Source: Verrucomicrobia subdivision 3 bacterium UBA7542 (lineage in GTDB: Bacteria; Verrucomicrobiota; Verrucomicrobiia; Limisphaerales; UBA11358). From it: DNA of 15,350 bases. Location of the stretch: positions 1 through 15,350 of the forward strand of contig DLMG01000024.1 of the NCBI GenBank assembly GCA_002479245.1, read 5' to 3'. Below the pieces are notes generated by a model. That model made no database searches and had not been told where the DNA came from. It was given only the letters and a program-made list of their open reading frames with translations. This document shows, piece after piece, positions 1-7,793 of the stretch. Both the position numbers and the translations under genes were made by a program. Numbering within the stretch: position 1 is the stretch's first letter; every line of letters starts with the position of its first letter.

Positions 1-294
1 GACGGCATCGTTCCGGTTCAGATGTCCGGCTTTTTGGCTGTTCAGTCCGCTTTCAATGCAATAGGGATACAATCGCAATGGATGACAACCACAAACATTC
101 CCGCTGGGGTTTGTGAAATTTTCGTAAATCCAAAATAATTCGCCAATCTCGCATGACCCGAATTTCATGCCAAATCCCCCATTGTAAAGCGTGGAAGGCA
201 AATTAAGTCACTGCCTACCTTCCTCCGCTTCGCTTGACACAACCGCAGGCAGGCTACATTTTCACATCCGCATAAGTGATTTTTTATAAGCGGA
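1..294. other. Non-coding leader upstream of aconitase
   Basis: I see no convincing coding sequence here on either strand, and no RNA gene. The region is clearly more AT-rich than the neighbouring coding DNA, which fits a promoter-bearing intergenic segment. A weak imperfect inverted repeat (CTGCCTACC near 210 and GCAGGCAGGC near 245) flanks the best promoter candidate. An upstream gene could end just outside the window. Confidence 0.5.
234..260 (+). promoter_or_regulatory. Candidate sigma-70-like promoter of aconitase
   Basis: A perfect TTGACA hexamer at 234-239 is followed by TACATT at 255-260, a 4/6 match to the -10 consensus. The spacer is only 15 bp, shorter than the usual 16-18, so this is a weak prediction. 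It lies about 35 bp upstream of the aconitase start. No strong Shine-Dalgarno sequence precedes the ATG; only AGCGGA directly abuts it. Confidence 0.3.
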
Positions 295-3294
295 ATGCAC
301 AACTTATTCAACACGCTCCAGAAATTTGACCTCGGCGACGGCCGGCAGGGATCGTTTTATTCCCTGCCGGCGCTGGAAGAGGCCGGGGTCGGGCCGGTTT
401 CCCAATTGCCCGTCTCCATCCGGCTCGTGCTCGAATCCGTGCTCCGCAATTGCGACGGCAAAAAGGTCGGCGAACAAAGCGTGCGCGCGCTGGCGAATTG
501 GAAGCCAACCGAAACCCGCACGGAGGAAATTCCATTTATCGTTGCGCGCATCGTATTGCAGGATTTTACCGGCGTGCCGCTGCTGGTGGACCTGGCGGCG
601 ATGCGCTCCGCGGTTCAGCGACTGGGCAAAAATCCGAAAATCATCGAACCGCTCGTGCCGGTGGACCTCGTGGTGGACCATTCGGTGCAGGTGGATTTTG
701 CCGGCAGCGCGGATGCGTTGCAGAAAAATCTGGAGATGGAATTCCGGCGCAATCGCGAGCGCTACCAGTTTCTCAAGTGGGGCATGCAGGCGTTCGACAC
801 GTTCAAGGTCGTGCCGCCCGGCATCGGCATCGTCCATCAGGTCAACCTGGAATATCTTGCCCAAGGCGTGCTTTCGGAGCGCCGGCTTCCAGCACGGCAA
901 GATGGTGAAGACGCTCAACGCGCCGTGCCGGAGGCCGGCGTTCCACTTTACTATCCCGACACGCTGGTCGGCACGGATTCGCACACGACAATGATCAATG
1001 GTCTCGGCATCGTGGGGTGGGGTGTCGGCGGTATCGAGGCTGAAGCCGGCATGCTGGGCCAGCCGGTTTATTTCCTCACGCCGGACGTCGTCGGCGTGCA
1101 TCTCACCGGCGTGTTGCGCGACGGCGTCACCGCCACCGACCTCGCGCTCACCGTCACGGAAATGCTCCGCAAGGCAAAGGTCGTCGGCAAGTTCGTCGAA
1201 TTTTTCGGCCCCGGCGCGGCGGCGTTGCCGGTCGTGGACCGCGCGACGATAGCGAACATGGCGCCCGAATACGGCGCGACGATGGGTTTCTTCCCGATTG
1301 ATGCCGAGTGCGTGAATTATCTCCGCGCCACGGGCCGCAGCGAGGAGCTTTGCCTGACCTACGAAAATTATTACCGCGCGCAGGGCTTGTTCGGCATTCC
1401 GAAGAAGGGCGACATCGCCTACTCGCAGGAATTGGAACTCAACCTTGGCACGGTGGTGCCGAGTGTGGCCGGCCCAAAGCGCCCGCAGGACCGCATCGAA
1501 CTGCCGAAGTTGAGAGACGCGTTCATGAAGGCGATGACGCGTTCGGTCATGGACAATGGCTTCGGCAAGCGTTACGAGGAGTTGTATGTAACCGCGCGGG
1601 TCAACACGGCGCGCGAGGCCCATCCGCCCATCAATCACAGCTATGGCCATCGCAAGCTGGGCGTGGAACCCAGCGAATCCGAGATGCGCGACCAGCACCC
1701 CGCGCCCCACACCTCGGAGCAGGTGCCTCCCACGACGTTTCGCGGGGTGCAGTCCGAAATTCGCCACGGCAGCGTGCTCATCGCGGCCATCACCAGTTGC
1801 ACGAACACATCGAATCCCAGCGTCATGCTCGCCGCCGGTTTGCTGGCGAAGAAGGCCGTGGAACACGGACTCAGCGTGAATCCCGTCGTCAAGACGTCGC
1901 TCGCGCCCGGCTCGCGCGTGGTGAGCGATTACCTGGACCGGACCGGCCTGCAATTGTATCTCGACCAGCTTGGCTTCAACCTCGTGGGTTACGGCTGCAC
2001 GACATGCATCGGCAACTCCGGCCCCCTGCCGGCCACGGTCGAAGACGCGATCAGCAAATACGACCTGGTCGCGGCCTCCGTCCTTTCGGGCAACCGCAAC
2101 TTCGAGGCGCGCGTGCATCAGAGCATCAAGGCGAACTTCCTCATGTCGCCACCACTCGTCGTCGCCTTCGCGCTCGCGGGCCGCGTGGACATTGACCTCA
2201 GCCGCGATCCGATTGGCATGGGCAAGCATGGCCGGCCGGTTTATTTGCGCGAACTCTGGCCCAGCCTGCAGGAAATCCGCGACCTCATGCAAACCGCGTT
2301 GCAGCCGGAAGTTTATCGCAGGCTGTTCAAGGATTTTGCGGCGCAGAATCCCAAGTGGAACGAAATCCCCTCGTTCACCGGCAATGTTTTCGTATGGGAA
2401 CGCAGGTCCACTTACATACAGGAACCGCCGTTCTTCGCGAACTTCTCCATGCAACCCGGCGGCATCGCCGAAATCAAGGGTGCGCGGACGCTGGCCATTT
2501 TTGGTGACAGCGTGACGACCGACCACATTTCACCCGCCGGATCCATCCAGAAGACCTCGCTGGCCGGAAAATATCTCATTGAGAACGGCGTTCAGCCCGC
2601 CGACTTCAACAGCTACGGCTCGCGGCGAGGCAATGACCGCGTGATGACCCGCGGCACGTTCGCCAACGTCCGCATCAAAAATCTCATGGTGCCTGGTGTC
2701 GAAGGCGGAGTGACCAGGTTTTTGGGAGCGCACGCGTCCTCGCGTGCTGCGGAAGGCGTCTCGCCTTCCGCTTCGTCAGTCAGTTCAACGAGTGCAGCCG
2801 GCGCGACGCCGACTGCCGCAGGCGGGACGCCCGCGCTCCCAGGAGAACAAATGTCCATTTACGACGCCGCCATGAAATATCGGGCGGCCGGCGTTCCGCT
2901 GGTGGTGATTGCCGGCCAGGAATACGGCACCGGGTCATCCCGTGACTGGGCCGCGAAAGGCACGAACCTGCTCGGCGTGAAAGCCGTCGTGGCGCAGAGC
3001 TTCGAACGCATCCACCGCAGCAACCTTGTCGGCATGGGCGTGCTGCCGCTGCAATTCAAGGAAGGCACGACGGCGCAGAGCCTCCAGCTCGATGGCACGG
3101 AGACCTACGACATCGTCGGCCTCGATGCGAACCTCAAGCCGCAGCAGGACCTCACGCTGAAGATCACGCGCAAAGACGGCGGCGTGGAAGATGTGCCAGT
3201 GCGTTGCCGGATTGATACGCCGATTGAAATCGATTACTACCAGCACGGCGGCATTTTGCCGTACGTCCTGCGGCAGTTGGTGGCAAAGGCATAA
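295..3294 (+). CDS. acnA: Aconitate hydratase (AcnA/IRP-type), carrying two palindrome insertions
   Basis: This enzyme interconverts citrate and isocitrate through cis-aconitate in the TCA cycle, in the cytoplasm, using a [4Fe-4S] cluster. The three cluster cysteines are visible: Cys502 in SCTNTSNP, and Cys568 and Cys571 in [11 protein letters not shown]. Other family signatures are [17 protein letters not shown] after residue 217, TDHISPAG near 742, and [12 protein letters not shown] from 878 in the C-terminal swivel domain. The N-terminus ([19 protein letters not shown]) matches the usual start of the family. At 999 residues it is about 100 longer than typical AcnA (about 890-910). Two palindromic DNA elements explain 62 of these: residues 194-217 and 810-849 read as low-complexity Arg/Ala/Pro/Gly-rich inserts between otherwise conserved blocks. 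The linker before the cluster domain (about 430-490) also looks divergent. The stop codon lies 3 bp before another palindrome copy. Recognition of the family is secure; normal activity with the inserts is an inference from the intact motifs. Confidence 0.97.
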   Translation: MHNLFNTLQKFDLGDGRQGSFYSLPALEEAGVGPVSQLPVSIRLVLESVLRNCDGKKVGEQSVRALANWKPTETRTEEIPFIVARIVLQDFTGVPLLVDLAAMRSAVQRLGKNPKIIEPLVPVDLVVDHSVQVDFAGSADALQKNLEMEFRRNRERYQFLKWGMQAFDTFKVVPPGIGIVHQVNLEYLAQGVLSERRLPARQDGEDAQRAVPEAGVPLYYPDTLVGTDSHTTMINGLGIVGWGVGGIEAEAGMLGQPVYFLTPDVVGVHLTGVLRDGVTATDLALTVTEMLRKAKVVGKFVEFFGPGAAALPVVDRATIANMAPEYGATMGFFPIDAECVNYLRATGRSEELCLTYENYYRAQGLFGIPKKGDIAYSQELELNLGTVVPSVAGPKRPQDRIELPKLRDAFMKAMTRSVMDNGFGKRYEELYVTARVNTAREAHPPINHSYGHRKLGVEPSESEMRDQHPAPHTSEQVPPTTFRGVQSEIRHGSVLIAAITSCTNTSNPSVMLAAGLLAKKAVEHGLSVNPVVKTSLAPGSRVVSDYLDRTGLQLYLDQLGFNLVGYGCTTCIGNSGPLPATVEDAISKYDLVAASVLSGNRNFEARVHQSIKANFLMSPPLVVAFALAGRVDIDLSRDPIGMGKHGRPVYLRELWPSLQEIRDLMQTALQPEVYRRLFKDFAAQNPKWNEIPSFTGNVFVWERRSTYIQEPPFFANFSMQPGGIAEIKGARTLAIFGDSVTTDHISPAGSIQKTSLAGKYLIENGVQPADFNSYGSRRGNDRVMTRGTFANVRIKNLMVPGVEGGVTRFLGAHASSRAAEGVSPSASSVSSTSAAGATPTAAGGTPALPGEQMSIYDAAMKYRAAGVPLVVIAGQEYGTGSSRDWAAKGTNLLGVKAVVAQSFERIHRSNLVGMGVLPLQFKEGTTAQSLQLDGTETYDIVGLDANLKPQQDLTLKITRKDGGVEDVPVRCRIDTPIEIDYYQHGGILPYVLRQLVAKA
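876..944 (+). repeat. 69-bp REP-like palindrome, copy 1, in frame within aconitase
   Basis: Left arm 876-898 begins GGAGCGCCGGCTTCC; right arm 922-944 begins GCCGTGCCGGAGG and ends GGCGTTCC. The arms are near-perfect reverse complements of 23 nt around a 23-nt spacer. The length is 69 bp, so the frame is kept, and the translation is [10 protein letters not shown] followed by [11 protein letters not shown]. The spacer resembles that of copy 4 in proS (both contain GGTGAA and end CAACGC), so those two copies are close relatives. Compared with ordinary aconitases, the inserted residues fall between EYLAQGV and YYPDTLVG, which are normally joined by a short loop. Confidence 0.9.
2724..2840 (+). 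repeat. 117-bp compound palindrome, in frame within aconitase
   Basis: The outer arms are GGGAGCGC (2724) and GCGCTCCC (ending 2840). Inside are nested hairpins: GCACGCG-TCCT-CGCGTGC, then CGGAAGGCG-TCT-CGCCTTCCG, then an imperfect GCAG-CGGCG-CGA-CGCCG-CTGC, and finally GGCG-GGA-CGCC. The 117 bp encode 39 residues rich in Ala, Ser, Gly and Pro, inserted between GGVTRFL and EQMSIYDAA, which are nearly adjacent in ordinary aconitases. The GGCGGGACGCC core and its translation AGGTPA recur in the shorter element inside proS. Confidence 0.85.
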
Positions 3295-3297
3295 ATC

Positions 3298-3364
3298 GGA
3301 ACGCCGGCCTCCGGCACGGCCCGATGTTATAGCTGAAACAAGCCGTGCCGGAGGCCGGCGCTCC
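3298..3364 (+). repeat. REP-like palindrome, copy 2, just after the aconitase stop
   Basis: Arms of 23 nt (3298-3320 and 3342-3364) surround a 21-nt spacer. The left arm begins GGAACGCCGGCCTCCGG and the right arm ends GAGGCCGGCGCTCC. The pairing is perfect except for one position near the outer end. It starts 3 bp after the aconitase stop codon, and transcribed it would fold into a very stable hairpin, so it could serve as a terminator or 3' stabiliser. No U-tract follows it, so a classical intrinsic terminator is not supported. It abuts the RAYT remnant directly. Confidence 0.9.
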
Positions 3365-3538
3365 AATGGCAGCGGGAATACTGGGATACATTCATGCGGG
3401 ACGAAGAGCAGGAAAGGAAGGCGGTTCGTTATATTGAAAACAACCCGATCAAAGCAAAACTCAGCCGAATATCGGAGGTGTGGTCATTCAGCAGCGCAAG
3501 ATTTCGAGATGAGTTCCAGCGGTTATTTGATTCCAGCT
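3365..3538 (+). pseudogene. C-terminal remnant of a REP-associated tyrosine transposase (RAYT)
   Basis: The reading frame through 3367-3538 gives WQREYWDTFMRDEEQ, then RKAVRYIENNPIKAKL and SFSSARFRDEFQRL. These are the characteristic C-terminal blocks of RAYT proteins (the REP-associated branch of the IS200/IS605 Y1 transposase superfamily, which nick single-stranded DNA at REP hairpins). About 58 residues remain of a protein usually 150-230 long. The N-terminal part with the HUH histidine pair is missing, while the Y-I-E-N-N-P helix, which I believe carries the nucleophilic tyrosine, is kept. The fragment begins exactly where palindrome copy 2 ends and runs into copy 3, so both borders are repeat copies. 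It has no plausible start signal of its own and should be inactive. The frame stays open into copy 3 and antisense to the M16 gene, but that extension is not coding. Confidence 0.85.
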
Positions 3539-3607
3539 GGAACGCCGGCTTCCAGCACAGCGCGACAATGAAACAACAGGAAGAGCCGTGCCGGAGGCCG
3601 GCGCTCC
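3539..3607 (+). repeat. REP-like palindrome, copy 3, between the RAYT remnant and the M16 gene end
   Basis: Left arm 3539-3561 begins GGAACGCCGGCTTCCAGC and carries the same CTTCCAG variant seen in copy 1, plus one more change (CACAGC). Right arm 3585-3607 is identical to the right arms of copies 2 and 4. The spacer is 23 nt. The element ends 2 bp from the stop codon of the minus-strand M16 peptidase gene, so copies 2 and 3 together cap both convergent genes. Confidence 0.9.
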
Positions 3608-3609
3608 AA

Positions 3610-6177
3610 TTAAATTTTCTCCGGCTTCACCACCGCGACGACCAGTTTATCCGGCTTGAGATATTTTTGCGCGGCGGCTTTGATTTGTTCCAGCGTCACG
3701 GCCTCGTATTTCGCGTCGTCGAGTTCCGCACGCCGGTAGCCGAGGCCGTAAAGTTCATCGAGCGTGGTCGTGGAGGCCAGATGACCCAGGTCCTGCCGCG
3801 CGATCTTTTTCTGGCCGATGAGTTTGGCCTTGGCGCGTTTGAGTTCCTCGGCGGTCAGGCCTTCGGTGCGCAGGAGTCCGGCTTCCTTGAGAATTTCCTG
3901 TTCGACCTGCGCGGCCTTCGACGGCTCGGTGCCGGCATAAAAGGCGAAGTAGCCGGGCACCAGTCCGGCGAAATGTTGCGCGCCGACGTAGTAGGCGAGG
4001 CCGAGTTGCTCGCGAATCCGCAGAAACAGCCGCGAACCGAGGTCGCTGCACGATTCTTGAATCATCTCGAGCGCGTAACGGTCTTCGTCGTGCATCGTCG
4101 TGCCGGGAAAACCGATGACGACCACCGCCTGCTTTTTGTCGCGGATCTCCGTTACTCGATTGGATGTTGGATGTTGGATGTTGGATGTTGGATGTTCAAA
4201 TTTTCCGCTGGATTTCCATCCGCCAAAAACTGTTTCGACGGCGGATTTAACCTCCGCCGCATCCACGTCGCCGTAAATGGCGAGAACGCAATTGTTCGGC
4301 GTGGCCAGCTTTTTGTGAAACGATTTCAAACTGGCAACCTTAAGTTTGGCAACGGTTTCTTCCATGCCGGTTGAATCCAAGCCGTAGCCGATGTTGCCAA
4401 AAAGCGTGCGTCGCATGGCCAGGCTGGCGCTTTTAAGCAGATTGTCCTTGTCTGCACAAATGTCGGCAATCTGCACCTCGCGCTCGCGTTCGAGCGCGTC
4501 GGCGGGAAAAACCGGGTTCAGCAAAACGTCGGCGAGCAAATCGAGGCCGGTCGCAAAATCGCTGCTCATGGTTTCCAGATTAACGCCGAAGCTGTTATTG
4601 CCGCCGTAGCTGTCTATGCTGCCGCCGACGGTCTCGATTTCTGTCGCAATGTCCCGGGCGCTGCGCTGCGACGTGCCTTTGAGCAGCATCCGGCTGGTCA
4701 ACTGGCTGATGCCGTTGTTTTCCCTGGTTTCGGCGAGCACGCCGCCCTGGAACATGGCGCGATATTCAACAAAGGGCAGGCGATGATCTTCCTTCACGAG
4801 CAGGCGGAGGCCGTTCGGCAATTCAAATTTCTGGATCGCGTGCTCGGTTTTTTCTTCGACGGCCACGGACACTTTGGGCGCGGTGCCATTGGGCAACAAC
4901 GTGTAAAGGGTGCGGTTTTCCGCCGTGAGATATTCACGCGCGACGCGCAGGATGTCATCGGGCCTGACGCGCTTGACGGCGGCGAGGTAACGTTCGGAAA
5001 AATTCAAATCATTTGCCGCCAGCCAGTTTCCGCCGAGGTTTTGCGCCTGGCCTTCCATCGTCTTGCGCGCGGCAAGCGTGGCGGCAATGAATTGTTTCAC
5101 CGCTTTGCCAAGTTCACCGGCGGTAACCGGCGACGTCTTCATTTTTTCAACCTCGGCCAGCATCGCATCACGCGCAACGGTAAATTTGTCCGCGTCCACG
5201 ATGGCGCTCATGCCGAACAAACCCGGATTGCCGGGGCTGTAAGTCCACGCGTCAACGTGGTGCACAACGCCCTTCTTCTCGCGGACCTGCTGGTAGAGGC
5301 GCGAACTGCGGCCGCACCCCAGCAAAACGGCGAGCACGTCGAGCGCCGGCATGTCGGGATGCCGCACTTCGGGAATGTGCCAGGCAAAATGAAAATGACC
5401 AAGTTCAATGGGCGCTTCCTCGACGATTTCACGCGCCGCGGTCTGTTTCGGTTCTTCTGGCAACACGACTGATGGGAGCGCCCGGGCTTTGGTTTTTTCG
5501 TAGGCGGTGCGGATTTGCGCGATGACTTCGTCTTTCTTGACGTCGCCGGCGACGACGTAAAACACATTGTTCGGCGCGTATTTTTCGGCGTAGTAACCGC
5601 GGATGTCGTCGGGTTTCAACTCGCCGAAAATGTCGGGGTACCCGATGACGGTGAAGCGATACGGACTGCGCGTGTAGGCGGTTTCAAACAGGCGGCGGCT
5701 GGCGCGGCGCCCGGGATCGTCCTGGCCCATGTCCATTTCGCGGCGGATGACGTCGAGTTCCCTGGCCAGTTCATCGTCGGGCAGGGTGGCGTGCTGCATG
5801 ATGTCGCACAGGACATCAATCGCCGTGCGCGTGCCGGTGGCCGGCACGTCAATGTGATACACCGTGCGGTCGAAGCTTGTGTAGGCGTTCATGTAGCCGC
5901 CGGCTTCCTGCACTTCCTGGTCAATGCGGCTGCCGGGACGGGTGATTGTGCCCTTGAACAGCATGTGTTCGAGCACGTGCGACAGGCCGGCGCCGAGCCA
6001 TTTGCCTTCGTGAATGCTGCCCGCCATGCACCACGCCTGCGCTGACACGACCGGCGCGCTGTGATCTTCGCGCACGATGATGACCAGCCCGTTTTCGAGC
6101 GTGGTGAGCGTGACCCCGGGCGGCAGCGACGGAATTTTCATCGCCGAAATTCTGGTTGAAAAAGTGGTGTCACTCAT
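3610..6177 (-). CDS. M16-family zinc peptidase with two fused M16 half-units
   Basis: This 855-residue protein consists of two successive M16 (pitrilysin/processing-peptidase-like) units. The N-terminal unit holds the inverted zinc motif H67-V-L-E70-H71 within GLSHVLEHMLFKGT. The third metal ligand is likely E147 (DVIRREMD), 76 residues after H71, the spacing expected for M16. The second unit, from about residue 430, has the equivalent stretch GISQLTSRMLLKGT without the histidines, so it is the usual non-catalytic half that helps to close the peptide chamber. No signal peptide is evident, so it is probably cytoplasmic. The start at 6177 gives an N-terminus of MSDTTFSTRISAMK; the internal Met13 directly before the conserved IPSLPPGV is a plausible alternative. 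Residues 661-673 are translated from a heptamer tandem repeat and look like an insertion. Its 3' end lies 2 bp from palindrome copy 3. The substrate is unknown. Confidence 0.93.
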   Translation of the reverse strand: MSDTTFSTRISAMKIPSLPPGVTLTTLENGLVIIVREDHSAPVVSAQAWCMAGSIHEGKWLGAGLSHVLEHMLFKGTITRPGSRIDQEVQEAGGYMNAYTSFDRTVYHIDVPATGTRTAIDVLCDIMQHATLPDDELARELDVIRREMDMGQDDPGRRASRRLFETAYTRSPYRFTVIGYPDIFGELKPDDIRGYYAEKYAPNNVFYVVAGDVKKDEVIAQIRTAYEKTKARALPSVVLPEEPKQTAAREIVEEAPIELGHFHFAWHIPEVRHPDMPALDVLAVLLGCGRSSRLYQQVREKKGVVHHVDAWTYSPGNPGLFGMSAIVDADKFTVARDAMLAEVEKMKTSPVTAGELGKAVKQFIAATLAARKTMEGQAQNLGGNWLAANDLNFSERYLAAVKRVRPDDILRVAREYLTAENRTLYTLLPNGTAPKVSVAVEEKTEHAIQKFELPNGLRLLVKEDHRLPFVEYRAMFQGGVLAETRENNGISQLTSRMLLKGTSQRSARDIATEIETVGGSIDSYGGNNSFGVNLETMSSDFATGLDLLADVLLNPVFPADALEREREVQIADICADKDNLLKSASLAMRRTLFGNIGYGLDSTGMEETVAKLKVASLKSFHKKLATPNNCVLAIYGDVDAAEVKSAVETVFGGWKSSGKFEHPTSNIQHPTSNRVTEIRDKKQAVVVIGFPGTTMHDEDRYALEMIQESCSDLGSRLFLRIREQLGLAYYVGAQHFAGLVPGYFAFYAGTEPSKAAQVEQEILKEAGLLRTEGLTAEELKRAKAKLIGQKKIARQDLGHLASTTTLDELYGLGYRRAELDDAKYEAVTLEQIKAAAQKYLKPDKLVVAVVKPEKI
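4160..4194 (-). repeat. Five tandem TTGGATG heptamers inside the M16 gene
   Basis: On the plus strand TTGGATG is repeated five times without error (35 bp). Read on the coding strand it gives HPTSNIQHPTSN (residues 662-673), a 7-residue period produced by a 7-bp unit. Gain or loss of a single heptamer would shift the frame of the C-terminal fifth of the peptidase; three units would keep it. Peptides of the IQHPTSN type are, to my knowledge, scattered as translated repeat debris in many bacterial proteins. Confidence 0.92.
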
Positions 6178-6895
6178 TGGATGAAATCAAATTCGCCCGA
6201 AACCGGGGCGCACGAATTTAAAGGTTGAAATCGTTTTGTCATGGCCAATTGATATCGGACGGGAAGGATATGGGGAAATGCGCTTTGGGCAATCCAATTT
6301 GGCTTGGGGATTTCCGCTCCGTCTCGAACGGGGAGAGGAATTAAAGGTGAGGTGTCGAATTGTCGTATTCAATCTTCATGCGCCCGGTCCTTTCTCACAC
6401 TTGCCGAACTTGGACGTTATGTAAAGGGTGACGACCGCCATTTCGGAATCGGTTTCCTCGACCATCTCAAAATGATTCCAAGAAATCGGTTCCCGTCCGT
6501 CACGCCTTGTGGGACGCGACCAGTCCGCCTTTGGTTCACGACCTCCCTCATCCCGGCCTTCTCCCCACCCGCCTACGCCGAGCTACGGCGCGGTTCAAAT
6601 TTATAGTCGCGTCGAAGCGAAGCGAAGACGGAAGGAGAAGGAGAATCGTTCTCCGTCTGCTTGGAAATTCGCGCGACTGGATTGGCCGGATGGGCGAACG
6701 AATAACCAGAAACCGTGATGGGTAAAATCCTCTCCCGGGGGAGAGGATACAGGTGAGGGCGAGCGTCAAAACAAAATTCATTCCGGCGGTCGTCCATCCC
6801 AAAATGATTTCAGGAAATCGGTTGCCTTCCGCCTTCATCTGATTTCGGTGCGACAAATTGCCCGTTGCCCATGCGGATTATCGCTTTTATATTTT
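6178..6895. other. 718-bp intergenic region of degraded repeats, no gene seen
   Basis: Open frames exist on both strands here but none reads like a protein; they translate repeat sequence. Two repeat pairs can be seen. A 38-bp direct repeat at 6461-6498 and 6793-6830 shares the core AAATGATT-C-A-GAAATCGGTT. A second motif, GGGGAGAGGA followed by AGGTGAGG, occurs at 6329-6353 and 6736-6758, the latter inside the hairpin TCCTCTCCC-GG-GGGAGAGGA (6728-6747). Promoters for the M16 gene presumably lie near the right-hand part of the first 100 bp, but no clear -35/-10 pair stands out. Confidence 0.6.
6461..6830 (+). repeat. Direct repeat pair of about 38 bp, 332 bp apart
   Basis: The stretch 6461-6498 (ACCATCTCAAAATGATTCCA onward) and the stretch 6793-6830 (TCCATCCCAAAATGATTTCA onward) align with about eight differences over 38 bp. 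Between them lies the GGGAGAGGA hairpin. This arrangement looks like two decayed copies of one intergenic repeat or the borders of a degraded composite element. Confidence 0.6.
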
Positions 6896-7315
6896 TCAAC
6901 CAACCATCGGTTTGTTTTCGGAATTGGATTTGCTCTGCGGCCAGAACGGTTTGCGGAAGACTTCGGTGAAATCATAGCCGTTTTGAAAATCGTCGCGCGT
7001 GTCTTTTTCGGTTTTGGCGAGCAGGCTGGTTTCCACCATGTTGAAAACGATTTCGCCGAAGTCGCGGCAATTATGCACGCCCCATTCTTCAAACACGGTC
7101 ACCGCCATCGGTCCAAATTGATTCAGCGCAAACTGCCGGATGCCGTCGAGCAATTCCTGGCCGCTGACATGGCGGATGGCGCCGCGGGTTTCCTTGCCGA
7201 CGAGCCGCTGCGTGTAGTCGAGCGCCTCGCGGACGAACAGGTAGGCTTCGCGTGTGTAGCGCGAATCCCTGGCCAGGATTTGCTCCACCGCTTCGTCAAA
7301 ATTGATTTCTTGCAT
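6896..7315 (-). CDS. Minf_1886-family (Verrucomicrobia/Planctomycetes-restricted) protein of unknown function
   Basis: The 139-residue product begins MQEINFDEAVEQILARD and contains Y-x-x-x-A-Y-x-F-V-x-E-A-L-D-Y-T, H-V-S-G-Q-E-L-L-D-G-I-R, and FGEIVFNMVE. I recognise this arrangement as the small soluble family described as restricted to Verrucomicrobia and Planctomycetes (Minf_1886 type). Its biochemical role is not known. The family's length (about 120-145) fits, and the last 20 residues are polar and probably disordered. There is no signal peptide, membrane segment or recognisable catalytic motif. Its start codon follows the stop of the upstream small membrane-protein gene after a single base, so the two are almost certainly co-transcribed and translationally coupled. 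This gene is one of the better taxonomic markers in the window. Confidence 0.85.
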   Translation of the reverse strand: MQEINFDEAVEQILARDSRYTREAYLFVREALDYTQRLVGKETRGAIRHVSGQELLDGIRQFALNQFGPMAVTVFEEWGVHNCRDFGEIVFNMVETSLLAKTEKDTRDDFQNGYDFTEVFRKPFWPQSKSNSENKPMVG

Positions 7316-7316
7316 T

Positions 7317-7487
7317 TTAAGGCGCCGCCACCCGGCTCACTGCCTTGCCAGGGGCTTCTCCCGCCTTTGCGGGATTCGTTCCCGCATTGGGATGGGCGGT
7401 GCGATATGTTTTAACGGCCCAGCCGGTCAGCAGCAAACCCAGGACAATACAGAGAACCATTTGTTCCTGTTTCGTCAGGCGATTCAT
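7317..7487 (-). CDS. Small single-helix membrane protein, 56 residues
   Basis: A short gene encodes MNRLTKQEQ, then a hydrophobic stretch MVLCIVLGLLLTGWAVKTY (about residues 10-28), then a Pro/Ala/Gly-rich tail with NAGTNPAKAGEAPGK and a stop. The pattern is a short charged N-terminus, one membrane helix and a flexible tail of about 28 residues. The two visible halves of the tail carry several lysines and arginines. The stop (TAA) is followed by one base and then the ATG of the Minf_1886 gene. That junction, the clean membrane segment and the plausible start together support a real gene despite its size. I see no strong ribosome-binding site. The opening MNRLTKQEQ-VL and the helix remind me of N-terminal anchors seen on small verrucomicrobial proteins, some fused to helix-hairpin-helix domains, but no such domain is present here. 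Function unknown. Confidence 0.75.
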   Translation of the reverse strand: MNRLTKQEQMVLCIVLGLLLTGWAVKTYRTAHPNAGTNPAKAGEAPGKAVSRVAAP

Positions 7488-7565
7488 GGCAATAATCTAA
7501 CGGAATAAGGCAGTTTCGGCAAGTCGTACTAATGGCCTTGATTCCGTAACGCAGAATGGCAAACC

Positions 7566-7715
7566 AGCGCCGTAGGCGCGACATATTTGTAGAATTCCGC
7601 CGTTAAATGTTTCAGCTCCGTCGGAGCGGCATATGTCCATATGATTGATGTCGCACCTACAGAGCTTGATATCGAATGGGCGATGAAACTACAACGATGT
7701 CGCACCCACAGTGCT
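7566..7715. repeat. 150-bp quasi-palindrome of four 19-bp units (two forward, two reverse)
   Basis: Forward units are AGCGCCGTAGGCGCGACAT (7566-7584) and AGCTCCGTCGGAGCGGCAT (7614-7632). Reverse units are ATGTCGCACCTACAGAGCT (7648-7666) and ATGTCGCACCCACAGTGCT (7697-7715). Spacing between starts is 48, 34 and 49 bp, so the layout is symmetric and the whole block is a large imperfect dyad; the inter-unit segments also share TTGTAG. Each forward unit contains its own 5-bp stem: GCGCC-GTA-GGCGC and GCTCC-GTC-GGAGC, with a compensatory change. It lies between the small membrane-protein gene and the FAH-family gene, which are divergent. Confidence 0.8.
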
Positions 7716-7793
7716 AACGACCTATGTTTGTACGGTGGAATTGGCTTTAATCTTGCGACGGCTTTGCGGTGTTTGTTAATTTGCACCCGCTTT

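Noticed and set aside
304..2526. Very long minus-strand open frame (740 codons) opposite aconitase
   Set aside because: It is an antisense shadow of the GC-rich aconitase gene; its translation is rich in His, Arg and Ala and shows no domain, whereas the plus strand has unmistakable aconitase motifs.
3298..3364. Classical rho-independent terminator after aconitase
   Set aside because: The stem is strong, but its 21-nt loop is long and no run of T follows it; it is better described as a REP-like palindrome that might affect termination.
3394..4374. Plus-strand frame of 326 codons that starts inside the RAYT tail
   Set aside because: Only its first 50 or so codons resemble a protein family. 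After palindrome copy 3 it runs antisense through the M16 peptidase gene.
6548..6856. Minus-strand frame of 102 codons in the M16 upstream gap
   Set aside because: It translates intergenic repeat sequence (GGGAGAGGA hairpin and flanks), lacks a convincing start signal and resembles no family I know.
7641..7793. N-terminal extension of the FAH-family protein
   Set aside because: The stretch encodes the 19-bp repeat block rather than family sequence; the ATG at 7794 gives the expected FAH N-terminus.
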